DNA from: Anaerolineae bacterium
GTDB lineage: Bacteria; Chloroflexota; Anaerolineae; DUEN01
NCBI GenBank assembly: GCA_025060615.1
Contig: JANXBS010000002.1
Coordinates: forward strand, 1-64,000
Length of the DNA: 64,000 nucleotides
Direction: 5' to 3'
The notes beneath the pieces were generated by a model that saw only the letters and a list, made by a program, of their open reading frames with translations, had not been told where the DNA came from and ran no database searches. Shown here one piece after another: positions 19,651-27,213 of the stretch (position 1 is its first letter; each line of letters starts with the position of its first letter). The position numbers and the translations under genes were made by a program.

Positions 19651-21207
19651 TTATCCCCCGTTACCTTCATCGCCCTGGTTAAGCCGATAGTAAGTTACGC
19701 TTACGCGCGTGAAATGGCTGTCTATAAGCCGCTCACCGTGCGCGTCAAGCCAGGCCCGCACTAATCCCCGCTGATCCCAAAGCTCTTCTTCGGAGGAGAC
19801 CAGCCATACCCCCTGCCAGCCTACTAGACGCCGGCGCATCTCCACGTCCACCTGTTCTGGCGTTGCACCCGCGTTAGTATATGGCGGCTCTACGAACGGG
19901 AACTCGCCTGTGGCATAGTAAGCGTAAACGTGGCGAACGTATGGCATGATCACCATTACGGCATCGCCAGGGCCCCGTTGGCGCTCCACGATCGCGACTG
20001 CTCGTCGGAAATCCGATTTGATCGGCACGTGAGTCTGAAAGCCCGCCGCCTGTAAATTGAGGGCCACCACGCTCCCCAGGACGATCGCGGCAGCCCAGCG
20101 GCTATACTCTCGAATGGCGATCGTGCCCAACGCAGCCAAGATCCCCAGGGCCGGCGAGATCCAAATCAGATAGCGATCGGTGAACAGGGGCACCCGCAGC
20201 GAGATGGCGAACAGCTCCAACACGGGCAAGAGAAGCCACATCCCCAACCAGGCCAGCGGCCGTAGGCGTCGGCCCGCGCGACTGGCGGAAATCAACCCAT
20301 CTCCCATCCACACGCCGGCCAAGGCCAAAAAGAGCATCGGCGCGATGCTCCATGCCCCCGGAATCGGCGCCAGGCCCCGTCCAAACGCCAGCAGGAGCAC
20401 GGTGATCATCTGATCCAGCGGCAGGAAGGGGAATCCGGGCCTGAAGTTGCTGTCCATCAACATCCTGAGCTGCCACCATCCCAGCGGCAGATAGGGCAAC
20501 GTCAAGCCAGCTAACGCGGCTGCGTATCCGCGCCATCGCCGCCGGCTTTCCGGCCACCCGACGAGAAACCAAAGAAGGTGTACCGGGATGATCAGCGCAG
20601 CCAATACGTGCACATATAAGCAAAGCGTCGTCCACAGCCAGTACAGGGCCCATCGCCAGAGCCTGCCCTGGCGCAGCGCTTCCACAAAGGAGAGGTTGCT
20701 TGCCAGGATCAGGGACGTGATCAAGGCGTACATCTTGCCCTCTTGGCTGTACCAGGTGAGGTAAGGGTTCGTCGCTAAGAGGAGCCCGGCGACCAGACGA
20801 GCAGGGTGCGGTGCTCCCAGCCGGCCTGCTAACGTTATACCGAGCGCAACGGCCACCACGCCTGCCATCAGGGAGGGGAACCGCAGCGCGTACTCGCTAT
20901 GGCCGGCGATGGCTAGCCAGGGGCGTAGGAGCAGGAAAAACAAGGGGCCATTTTCGCCAGGGCGAGTAAACATGGCCAGCAGCTCGGGCCAGGGGCGGGT
21001 GGCAAAGCGCAGCGCATCCACCTCATCCCGCCAAAGGCTTTGGGAATCCAGCCCCCAAGCCCGCCAGGCGAAAGCCAACAGGACCAGGATAAGCATCGTC
21101 GCACGCGCCAGCGCCCGCGGTTGAGCGCTTTCCCACACGTCTATACCCCTGCTAAGAGGGTTCACTTGTGAGCAAAGCTTGTCGCCAACAAGATGCCTGG
21201 AGCGCAT
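19651..21207 (-). CDS. GT39-like integral membrane glycosyltransferase (GT-C fold)
   Basis: A polytopic membrane protein of 518 residues with about ten hydrophobic segments. The first loop contains SLWRDEVDALRFA, the acidic dyad position typical of GT-C enzymes using polyprenyl-phosphate sugars, and then PLFFLLLRPWLAIAG...YALRFPSLMAGV and NPYLTWYSQEGKMYAL, all characteristic of the ArnT/dolichyl-phosphate-mannose group in Chloroflexota. The soluble C-terminal part includes RQRGPGDAVMVIMPYVRHVY. It should transfer a sugar outside the membrane. It lies 6 bp after a small membrane protein gene and overlaps the possible patatin start. Confidence 0.85.
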   Translation of the reverse strand: MRSRHLVGDKLCSQVNPLSRGIDVWESAQPRALARATMLILVLLAFAWRAWGLDSQSLWRDEVDALRFATRPWPELLAMFTRPGENGPLFFLLLRPWLAIAGHSEYALRFPSLMAGVVAVALGITLAGRLGAPHPARLVAGLLLATNPYLTWYSQEGKMYALITSLILASNLSFVEALRQGRLWRWALYWLWTTLCLYVHVLAALIIPVHLLWFLVGWPESRRRWRGYAAALAGLTLPYLPLGWWQLRMLMDSNFRPGFPFLPLDQMITVLLLAFGRGLAPIPGAWSIAPMLFLALAGVWMGDGLISASRAGRRLRPLAWLGMWLLLPVLELFAISLRVPLFTDRYLIWISPALGILAALGTIAIREYSRWAAAIVLGSVVALNLQAAGFQTHVPIKSDFRRAVAIVERQRGPGDAVMVIMPYVRHVYAYYATGEFPFVEPPYTNAGATPEQVDVEMRRRLVGWQGVWLVSSEEELWDQRGLVRAWLDAHGERLIDSHFTRVSVTYYRLNQGDEGNGG

Positions 21208-21213
21208 CTAGTG

Positions 21214-21630
21214 CTATGGTTTCGTGCGTCGGCCGCGCCAGTTAAGCCAAACCAGGGCAAGCGGAATTGTGATCAAGAGCAAGACCCCGCATCCTAGCCA
21301 CACGTAGCCAAAAGCGAGCACCAGGCTGCGTAGAGCAGAGAGCTCCCCCTCCGGTGGCGTCGCCGGCTCCAAGGCCTTTGGCAAAAACGGTTCCGTAACC
21401 TGCGGATTACTCTCCGTGGCTTGTCCTTCATCCGGGAGTTGAACCTCAGGCGGCGTCGCCATGCCTGCTTCCGGGGGCGAGGCTGGCGTGCCCATCACTC
21501 CAGGTGACTGAAAGGCAAAGCGAGCGATCACAACAGGCGATTGCGACGAGAACGTCCAGGCCAATGCTAACGTGATCAGCCCCATCCCGATGAGGACAAC
21601 CCTTAAAGCCCGTTGCGATCGTCGCTTCAC
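21214..21630 (-). CDS. Small two-helix membrane protein of unknown function (138 aa)
   Basis: An N-terminal hydrophobic segment (VVLIGMGLITLALAWTF) may be a signal or anchor. An extracytoplasmic proline/glutamate-rich stretch of about 65 residues (PASPPEAGMATPPEVQLPDE) follows, then a C-terminal membrane helix (YVWLGCGVLLLITIPLALVW) and a short basic tail (NWRGRRTKP). No enzyme motif is visible. The gene lies 6 bp before the GT39-like gene and 18 bp after a similarly built small protein, so the three are probably one operon. A role in surface attachment or as a glycosyltransferase substrate is only a guess. Confidence 0.7.
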   Translation of the reverse strand: MKRRSQRALRVVLIGMGLITLALAWTFSSQSPVVIARFAFQSPGVMGTPASPPEAGMATPPEVQLPDEGQATESNPQVTEPFLPKALEPATPPEGELSALRSLVLAFGYVWLGCGVLLLITIPLALVWLNWRGRRTKP

Positions 21631-21648
21631 GTATCTTTCCTCAGCAGC

Positions 21649-21945
21649 TTATTGGCGAGCCAATGGGCTGCGCCGGAATAAGGTCACGCCGATCACTACA
21701 GCCAAGATCACTAAGAGTGCCACAACCCCTCCCAGGATCGGAAACGAGATGCCCGACGAGATGGCGGCCGTGGCTGGAGCTGTAGCGACCGGCGCGGCGA
21801 CCGGGGTAATCGGCGACATCGGTGACTGCCATGCCAACGCTTCACTTGACCACGCCTCTTTCGAGGCCAGCCAGGATGTTAAGGCCAGAGTGAAGATGAA
21901 GGTGAGCAACCAATGCGTGGAGGCCATTGTAAGCGATCGCTTCAT
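21649..21945 (-). CDS. Small membrane protein with signal peptide and C-terminal helix (98 aa)
   Basis: A cleavable-looking signal (HWLLTFIFTLALTSWLAS) is followed by a short Pro/Ala/Thr-rich extracytoplasmic segment, then a C-terminal helix (GGVVALLVILAVVIGVTLF) and basic tail (RRSPLARQ). The architecture parallels the next gene, although the sequences are not obviously homologous. It is the first gene behind the promoter at 21966-21993. Function unknown. Confidence 0.65.
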   Translation of the reverse strand: MKRSLTMASTHWLLTFIFTLALTSWLASKEAWSSEALAWQSPMSPITPVAAPVATAPATAAISSGISFPILGGVVALLVILAVVIGVTLFRRSPLARQ

Positions 21946-21965
21946 GGGCCGGTCTCTCTATTACG

Positions 21966-21993
21966 ATTATACGAGATGTGAACATGATAACAA
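21966..21993 (-). promoter_or_regulatory. Candidate sigma-70 promoter for the small-membrane-protein/GT39/patatin operon
   Basis: TTGTTA, 16 bp, TATAAT on the minus strand, 20 bp upstream of the ATG of the first gene. The -10 is perfect. Confidence 0.55.
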
Positions 21994-22022
21994 AACGCGA
22001 TCTGAAGCACTAATCCACCTGG

Positions 22023-22724
22023 TTATGCGCTCAGATAATAGTCGCATAGATCTTGCAAGACGCAGACGTGGCAGCGAGGCTCGCGCGCCTTGCATACCTC
22101 TCGGCCATGACGGATGAGATTGATATGCAGCGGATAGTAGTATTTCGGCGACACCAGCGATTCCCAGGCTGCCTCCGTCTGTTCAGGCGTCGCCGAAGAG
22201 GAGACGATGCCTATCCTACGGCTGATTCGATGAATATGGGTGTCTACCGGGAACACGGGACGCCCCAAGCTAAATAACAACACGATAGCAGCCGTCTTGG
22301 CACCCACCCCATGGAGAGATTGAAGCCATGCCTTGGCTTGATCCAGCGGCATATCCTTCAGGAAATCTAGAGAGAATTCGCCGCGCTCTTGGAAGATGCG
22401 GCGCAGCGCCGCCTGAATGCGAGGCGCTTTGCTCCTGGCCAGCCCACCCGGCCGGATCGTCTCCTCGACCGCCTCCGTGGGCGCTGTCATCACAGCCTCC
22501 CACGTCGGAAAGCGCGCGCGCAAGGCATCAAAGGCCCGGCCGCTGTTGACGTCTGAGGTGTTCTGTGACAAAAAAGTGCCAATCAGCACTTCCACCGGAT
22601 CGCCTGTGGTATGCCAGATTGGCTGGCCGTATTCCGCGATCAGGCGTTGGATGATCTTCTCCGCCTTAGCCGTCAATGTTTGGTCTTTAGGAGCCATATC
22701 TTTTGGGCAGATCTTTGTTCCCAT
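22023..22724 (-). CDS. nth: Endonuclease III
   Basis: A DNA glycosylase/AP lyase of base-excision repair. VLIGTFLSQNTSDVN is the damage-pocket helix; LHGVGAKTAAIVLLFSLGRP carries the helix-hairpin-helix and catalytic Lys; VDTHIHRISRRIG carries the catalytic Asp; the C-terminus has the [4Fe-4S] pattern C-x6-C-x2-C-x5-C (CKAREPRCHVCVLQDLC). I chose the ATG at 22724, 7 nt after GAGGAAAG; the longer frame to 22766 has no ribosome site. Monocistronic by appearance. Confidence 0.93.
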   Translation of the reverse strand: MGTKICPKDMAPKDQTLTAKAEKIIQRLIAEYGQPIWHTTGDPVEVLIGTFLSQNTSDVNSGRAFDALRARFPTWEAVMTAPTEAVEETIRPGGLARSKAPRIQAALRRIFQERGEFSLDFLKDMPLDQAKAWLQSLHGVGAKTAAIVLLFSLGRPVFPVDTHIHRISRRIGIVSSSATPEQTEAAWESLVSPKYYYPLHINLIRHGREVCKAREPRCHVCVLQDLCDYYLSA

Positions 22725-23380
22725 TTCGCATCTTTCCTCATCCCCAATAAGGAAATAAAAACTCACCAGGGTAGATTTTTTCGCCAGGCAGCCTGGGCGT
22801 TCAGGTCCAGGCTAAAAGGGCAAAACCTGCGAGCTGAAATTCAGCCTCTGAAGGGGGTTTCTGCCCTCTCGGCGAACAGACGCCGCAAAAAACTTATCCT
22901 AGAAAGGGTACAAAAGGGGGTGAGCGCTTCGCGCACGTGCGCATTCTAGCATAAGGCTGCCCAGGAAACCAAGAGGGGCGACTTGACGATCCGGCCAAGA
23001 GATGCCATCATGGGAAAAGCAAGAGTGCCCGGGGGGCTGTCTCCCCAGGCACTCTACCCAAAGGAGGAGAAAGGTTGGGTCCCCGCGTTTGTTGTGCTGT
23101 ATCTTGATTCTCGCGTATAGCCACGTCTACCGCTGGACGCATCCCCCACGCATGGCCTACCGTCATTTGACCTTTTCTGAACGCCAGAGAGGGCCGGGAT
23201 CGCCCAGGCCCCAGCCCTCTCAATGGTGAAGAGGAGGTGAAAGAGAGACACCACGGTCTCCCTTCAGATTCTCCGCGTGCCTTTGTCAAGGTGCTGGACG
23301 GCTGCTGTACCCTTCTCCTACGCCGTGAGGACGATCTCAGGCAAGATCTAGAGCCCTCGATCTGGAGTGAATCAAACAAG
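22725..23380. other. Intergenic region between nth and the HAD phosphatase gene
   Basis: About 650 bp without a convincing gene. It includes a strong hairpin at 23022-23055 and purine-rich AGGAGG-like tracts near 23063 and 23232. A GTG-started frame at 23237 runs in frame into the HAD gene but adds 48 residues that do not look like part of that family. This may be a transcribed leader; I do not recognise a known riboswitch. Confidence 0.5.
23022..23055. terminator. Strong hairpin, possible terminator or leader structure
   Basis: AGAGTGCC and GGCACTCT form a perfect 8-bp outer stem with further CGGGG/CCCC pairing inside. There is no T-run on either side, so it is not a classic intrinsic terminator; it may instead be an attenuating leader of the HAD gene about 330 bp downstream. 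Confidence 0.4.
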
Positions 23381-24202
23381 ATGAAAGCCCTTTTCTCAGC
23401 AGACCTAGCGACACGACAGCGGGTGAAAGAGCTGGCCGGCTTCATCCTGGACATGGATGGTACCCTTTATCTAGGCGACACGCTGTTACCCGGCGCAGCT
23501 AAGCTTCTGGCATCGCTTCAGGCTCGACATCTCCCATTCCTGTATCTTACAAACAACTCATCCCGCGATGCGGCCATGTACGCCGAAAAGCTGAACCGCC
23601 TTGGCCTGCCGGCGACGTCTGATCAGATTCTGACCTCCGGCGCAGCGACGGCTGCCTGGCTGCGCGCATATCACCCGCACACCCGACTGTTCGTGCTGGG
23701 AACCCCCAGCCTGCAAGCGGAATTCGCCTCGGCTGGCTTTCAAGTGGTGGATGAGGCCCCTGATCTGGTGGTGTTGGGGTTCGATACAACATTGACTTAC
23801 GCCCGTCTGGCGCAGGCCTGCACTCTGATCCGTCAAGGCGTGCCGTGGATCGCTACGCACCCTGACATCAATTGCCCAGTGCCTGGCGGCTTTATCCCAG
23901 ACGCTGGAGCCATTGCCGCTGCCATCGTCGCCTCTACAGGCGTCCAGCCTCAGGTGGTCATCGGCAAACCCAACCCGTATATTTTCCAGGAAGCGTTGGC
24001 GCGGCTGGGCACACCCGCAGCGGCCACGGCTATGGTGGGAGATCGGCTTTACACCGATATAACCGGTGCACGCCGCGCCGGGCTGGTGGCCATCCTGGTG
24101 CTCAGCGGCGAGACCACGCTAGCCGATCTTGAAACAGCCACAACCCAGCCGGACATGATTTTCCCATCCGTGTGTGAGCTGGCTCAAGTCCTCGACGAGT
24201 AA
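23381..24202 (+). CDS. HAD-IIA sugar/aryl-phosphatase (NagD-like)
   Basis: A HAD-superfamily phosphatase of about 273 residues. FILDMDGTLYLGD is motif I (nucleophile Asp and general-acid Asp), LYLTNNSSRD motif II, VIGKPNPYIF motif III (Lys), and AMVGDRLYTDITGARRAG motif IV (Asp pair). This order is typical of NagD, 4-nitrophenylphosphatase and phosphoglycolate phosphatase of the IIA cap type. The substrate is not evident. I chose the ATG at 23381, just before the family's conserved start; an in-frame GTG at 23237 would add an unrelated leader. Confidence 0.9.
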   Translation: MKALFSADLATRQRVKELAGFILDMDGTLYLGDTLLPGAAKLLASLQARHLPFLYLTNNSSRDAAMYAEKLNRLGLPATSDQILTSGAATAAWLRAYHPHTRLFVLGTPSLQAEFASAGFQVVDEAPDLVVLGFDTTLTYARLAQACTLIRQGVPWIATHPDINCPVPGGFIPDAGAIAAAIVASTGVQPQVVIGKPNPYIFQEALARLGTPAAATAMVGDRLYTDITGARRAGLVAILVLSGETTLADLETATTQPDMIFPSVCELAQVLDE

Positions 24203-24346
24203 AACCCTTCTGGCTTTCTAAAGTGAGGAGACGTTTGCGAGAAAAACCCCTGTATTCGCAAGAGGGCTCTGGCGCACAGATAAGTATCATGTTATCATTG
24301 GGCTGTGATAGATAGAGCACGAGTAGATGAGAAGGCGGCAGAGACC

Positions 24347-25054
24347 ATGACGTTGGAAATCGAGGCGAAACTAACGATCCCAGATCAGGCTACCTTTAAC
24401 CGGTTGCTGGCGATCCCTGCGCTGGGGGCTTATATGTTGGGACCCGTACAAATGACCTCGGTGGTAGATTGCTTCTACGATACCGTTGATATGGCGATGC
24501 TCTACAGAGGATATGCGTGCCGCCTGCGCCATGAAGGCAGTCGAGTCATAGCTGCAATGAAAGAGGTGGGCCGCGCGGCCGATGGTATCCACAGGCGAGA
24601 GGAACTAGAAGTAGCCACACCAGAGGGAGCGGACCCCTCCACCTGGCCGGAAAGTCAGGCGCGAGCGCTAGCGCTGGCGCTGACCCGAGGCCGCCCATTA
24701 ATCACGCTGTTTGAATTGCACCAGCGTCGCCATCGGCGGGCCGTGCGACAGGCGTTGCGTTCTGTGGGTCAACTGTCTTTGGACGAGGTGGCCGTCTTCC
24801 TGGAGGAACGGACCCTGAGCTGGCTAGAGTTGGAGATCGAGCTGACGGGCGGAGAGGTCTCGGACTTGCTCACATTGAGCGATCTGCTGCAACAGGCTTT
24901 CGGGCTGTGCCCACAGCCGAAATCGAAATTCGCTCGCGCGCTGGAATGGCGTCGCCAGGTGCTCGTCCCCACACTTGATGTGCTGCCGATACAACCCCTC
25001 GAAAGAGGTGACATCTCTCCAGCAGGGTGGTGGAGTGAATCTTCACCACCCTGA
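24347..25054 (+). CDS. CYTH-domain phosphatase-like protein
   Basis: Starts MTLEIEAKLTI, the N-terminal ExExK signature of CYTH enzymes (triphosphate tunnel metalloenzymes: class IV adenylate cyclase, thiamine-triphosphatase, inorganic triphosphatase). VVDCFYDTVDMAM, YACRLRHEG, RREELEVAT and LELEIELTGG supply the further charged strands that line the tunnel, and QPKSKFARALEW is the C-terminal basic motif. It probably hydrolyses an inorganic or organic triphosphate. The CHAD domain often fused to CYTH is absent. An intrinsic terminator-like hairpin follows at 25128. An in-frame GTG at 24305 is less likely as start. Confidence 0.85.
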   Translation: MTLEIEAKLTIPDQATFNRLLAIPALGAYMLGPVQMTSVVDCFYDTVDMAMLYRGYACRLRHEGSRVIAAMKEVGRAADGIHRREELEVATPEGADPSTWPESQARALALALTRGRPLITLFELHQRRHRRAVRQALRSVGQLSLDEVAVFLEERTLSWLELEIELTGGEVSDLLTLSDLLQQAFGLCPQPKSKFARALEWRRQVLVPTLDVLPIQPLERGDISPAGWWSESSPP

Positions 25055-25078
25055 GCGGACGCCTACCGCCTATCCGCT

Positions 25079-25108
25079 TTGTCGTTTGGCACAAGGGTGC
25101 TGTATAAT
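25079..25108 (+). promoter_or_regulatory. Candidate sigma-70 promoter before rtcA
   Basis: TTGTCG, 18 bp, TATAAT, the latter perfect and at 25103-25108. It lies just before the hairpin at 25128-25160, so a transcript starting here would carry that hairpin as a leader or attenuator for rtcA. Confidence 0.5.
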
Positions 25109-25127
25109 GCCGCCTGTTACCGAAGCC

Positions 25128-25160
25128 AGGCCCGAAGGGTCTCTAGGACCCTTCGGGCCT
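25128..25160 (+). terminator. Hairpin between the CYTH gene and rtcA (intrinsic terminator or attenuator)
   Basis: AGGCCCGAAGGGT and ACCCTTCGGGCCT form a perfect 13-bp stem with a 7-nt loop, followed by TCTT. It may end the CYTH transcript; its position after a TATAAT-type promoter also allows attenuation of rtcA-rnz. Confidence 0.65.
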
Positions 25161-25179
25161 TCTTAAGCGAAAGAGATCC

Positions 25180-26220
25180 ATGCTGGTCATTGACGGCTCT
25201 TATGGCGAAGGCGGAGGGCAGATTCTACGCACGACGCTCAGCCTGGCGGCGATCCTACAGCGTCAGGTTCGCATCGAGCACATTCGCGCCCGGCGGCCGC
25301 AGCCTGGGCTGCGCCCTCAACACCTCACCGCAGTACGGGCGATGGCTGCCATATGCGGCGCCTCGCTGGAGGGCGATCGGGTAGGCTCATGCGAACTGGT
25401 CTTTCGGCCCGGGCATGCCCCGCGTCCCGGCCGCTACGTGTTCGACGTCAGTCAGATGGCCGGGGCCGGCTCGGCCGGCTCGGTGACGTTGATTTTGCAG
25501 ACTGTGTTGCTTCCGTTGGCGCTGGCGGACGGCCCTTCACATCTGGTGCTTCGAGGCGGTACGCACGTGGAGTGGAGTCCACCGTTTCACTACCTCGCCC
25601 ATGTCTATCTGCCTGCGCTGGCCCACATGGGGGTTCATGCGAAAGTCCAATTGATGCATTGGGGCTGGTATCCGCAGGGCGGCGGCGAAATAGTCGCAAA
25701 GGTGGTCGGGGGAGCCCGGTTACAACCACAAGAGTTCATCCAACGTGGCCCACTGCGGCGGCTATGGGGGCTCTCGGCGACGTCGAATTTGCCTACCCAC
25801 ATCCGTCAGCGCCAAGCTGAACAAGCCAGGGCTCGCCTGCATGACGCGGGATTCTCCGCAGATATCCAGCAAGCCGATGCGCCGTCGAAAGGGCCAGGAA
25901 CGTGTGTCTTTCTCTGCGCGGAGCATGAGCGTATTGCGGCGGGGTTCACGGCCTATGGACGGCGAGGCCTGCCGGCCGAACGGGTAGCGGATGCGGCGGT
26001 GGACGAGTTTCTCGCTTATCAGACCGCACGGGGTGCCACAGATGCCCATCTGGCCGACCAGTTGGTGCTGCCACTGGCCTTGGCCGGCGGCGCGTTGACT
26101 ACTGTTCGGATCACCAGTCACCTACTCACTAATATCTGGGTGGTTGAGCAGTTTCTAGGACGACGCTTCACATTGGAAGGTGTGGAGGCACAAGAAGGGC
26201 TACTTCGATGTTTGAATTGA
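25180..26220 (+). CDS. rtcA: RNA 3'-terminal phosphate cyclase
   Basis: Converts an RNA 3'-phosphate to a 2',3'-cyclic phosphate using [16 protein letters not shown] at the N-terminus, [14 protein letters not shown]-like ([15 protein letters not shown]), [31 protein letters not shown] and YPQGGGEIV are family signatures, and the catalytic His lies in [14 protein letters not shown]. Length 346 is normal. The stop overlaps the RNase Z start by 13 bp, so the two RNA-processing enzymes are translationally coupled. The RNA ligase RtcB is in the same window but 14 kb away on the other strand. Confidence 0.95.
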   Translation: MLVIDGSYGEGGGQILRTTLSLAAILQRQVRIEHIRARRPQPGLRPQHLTAVRAMAAICGASLEGDRVGSCELVFRPGHAPRPGRYVFDVSQMAGAGSAGSVTLILQTVLLPLALADGPSHLVLRGGTHVEWSPPFHYLAHVYLPALAHMGVHAKVQLMHWGWYPQGGGEIVAKVVGGARLQPQEFIQRGPLRRLWGLSATSNLPTHIRQRQAEQARARLHDAGFSADIQQADAPSKGPGTCVFLCAEHERIAAGFTAYGRRGLPAERVADAAVDEFLAYQTARGATDAHLADQLVLPLALAGGALTTVRITSHLLTNIWVVEQFLGRRFTLEGVEAQEGLLRCLN

Positions 26221-27176
26221 TCTTCCTGGGGACCTCGGCTTCGGCTCCGTCGGTGCGCCGCGGCCTCTCCTCAGCGGTCGTTTTATACAAAGAATACCGG
26301 TTCATGATCGACTGTGGTGAGGGCACACAGCGTCAGTTGCTGCGCAGCGGCCTGGGCTTTCGGCGGCTGGATCGTATCCTTCTGACGCATGGACACCTCG
26401 ATCACATTTTGGGGTTGGGAGGACTTGCCTCTACGTTTGGCCGTTGGGAGATGATCCAAGAGCTAGATGTGTACGGCGGGCAGTGGGCATTACAACGCGT
26501 GAAGGCTCTAATGGACGTGGTGTTTGGCCCCGGCCGCCTGCCGCTACGAATAAACTATCACGAGATCGAGCCCGGCGTGGTTTTCCAGGACGACTCGTTT
26601 GTCCTACAGGCTTTCCCCGTGGACCATCGCGGGCCCGGCTGCTTCGGCTACACCTTTGAGGAGAAGCCACGACGGCCCTTCCTCCCCGAGCGAGCGGAGG
26701 CGTTGGGTATCCCAGCCGGGCCGATACGGCGCCAACTCGTGCAGGGCCAGACGGTCACCTTGGAGGATGGCCGGGTGATCCACCCAGACGATGTGTTAGG
26801 GCCGGAGGTCCGGGGAGCTCGCCTGGTCTTCGTAGGGGATGCAGGGCGAACAGATAACCTGGTAGAACAAGCTTGGCAAGCCGACGCGTTGGTCATCGAA
26901 GCCACCTATTGCGAGGAGGAGGCGGAGATGGCCAGGCAGTTCGGTCACCTGACAGCTGCGCAGGCCGCCCGGCTAGCTCAGGAGGCCCAAGTCAAACAGC
27001 TTATCCTAACACATATCTCTCGTCGTTATGGGGCAAAGCGCGTTCTGGCTGAGGCGCTGCCGATCTTCCCCGCCACGGTGGTCGCCAACGATTTCGATCG
27101 CTTTCGCATCTTGAAGGACGGACGCAATATCCGACTGCACGAGGAGCATCTAGAGGACGAGGAAGAGACCGCGTGA
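26208..27176 (+). CDS. rnz: Ribonuclease Z
   Basis: The tRNA 3'-processing endonuclease of the metallo-beta-lactamase fold. [19 protein letters not shown] is the usual start, [14 protein letters not shown] follows, and [13 protein letters not shown] is the zinc-binding HxHxDH motif. [13 protein letters not shown] and [13 protein letters not shown] carry further ligands, and [11 protein letters not shown] the last His. Length is normal for the short bacterial form. Starts inside rtcA (13-bp overlap). Confidence 0.95.
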   Translation: MFELIFLGTSASAPSVRRGLSSAVVLYKEYRFMIDCGEGTQRQLLRSGLGFRRLDRILLTHGHLDHILGLGGLASTFGRWEMIQELDVYGGQWALQRVKALMDVVFGPGRLPLRINYHEIEPGVVFQDDSFVLQAFPVDHRGPGCFGYTFEEKPRRPFLPERAEALGIPAGPIRRQLVQGQTVTLEDGRVIHPDDVLGPEVRGARLVFVGDAGRTDNLVEQAWQADALVIEATYCEEEAEMARQFGHLTAAQAARLAQEAQVKQLILTHISRRYGAKRVLAEALPIFPATVVANDFDRFRILKDGRNIRLHEEHLEDEEETA

Positions 27177-27213
27177 GGAGATTCGGGCCGTTGTCACGGC
27201 TTAAGGGGTCATT

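Noticed and set aside
23237-23380. N-terminal extension of the HAD phosphatase from a GTG at 23237
   Set aside because: The 48 extra residues do not resemble the family, whose conserved start is just after 23381.
25086-25108. TTGGCA as -35 for the TATAAT before rtcA
   Set aside because: The spacer would be 11 bp; TTGTCG at 25079 with 18 bp is more plausible.
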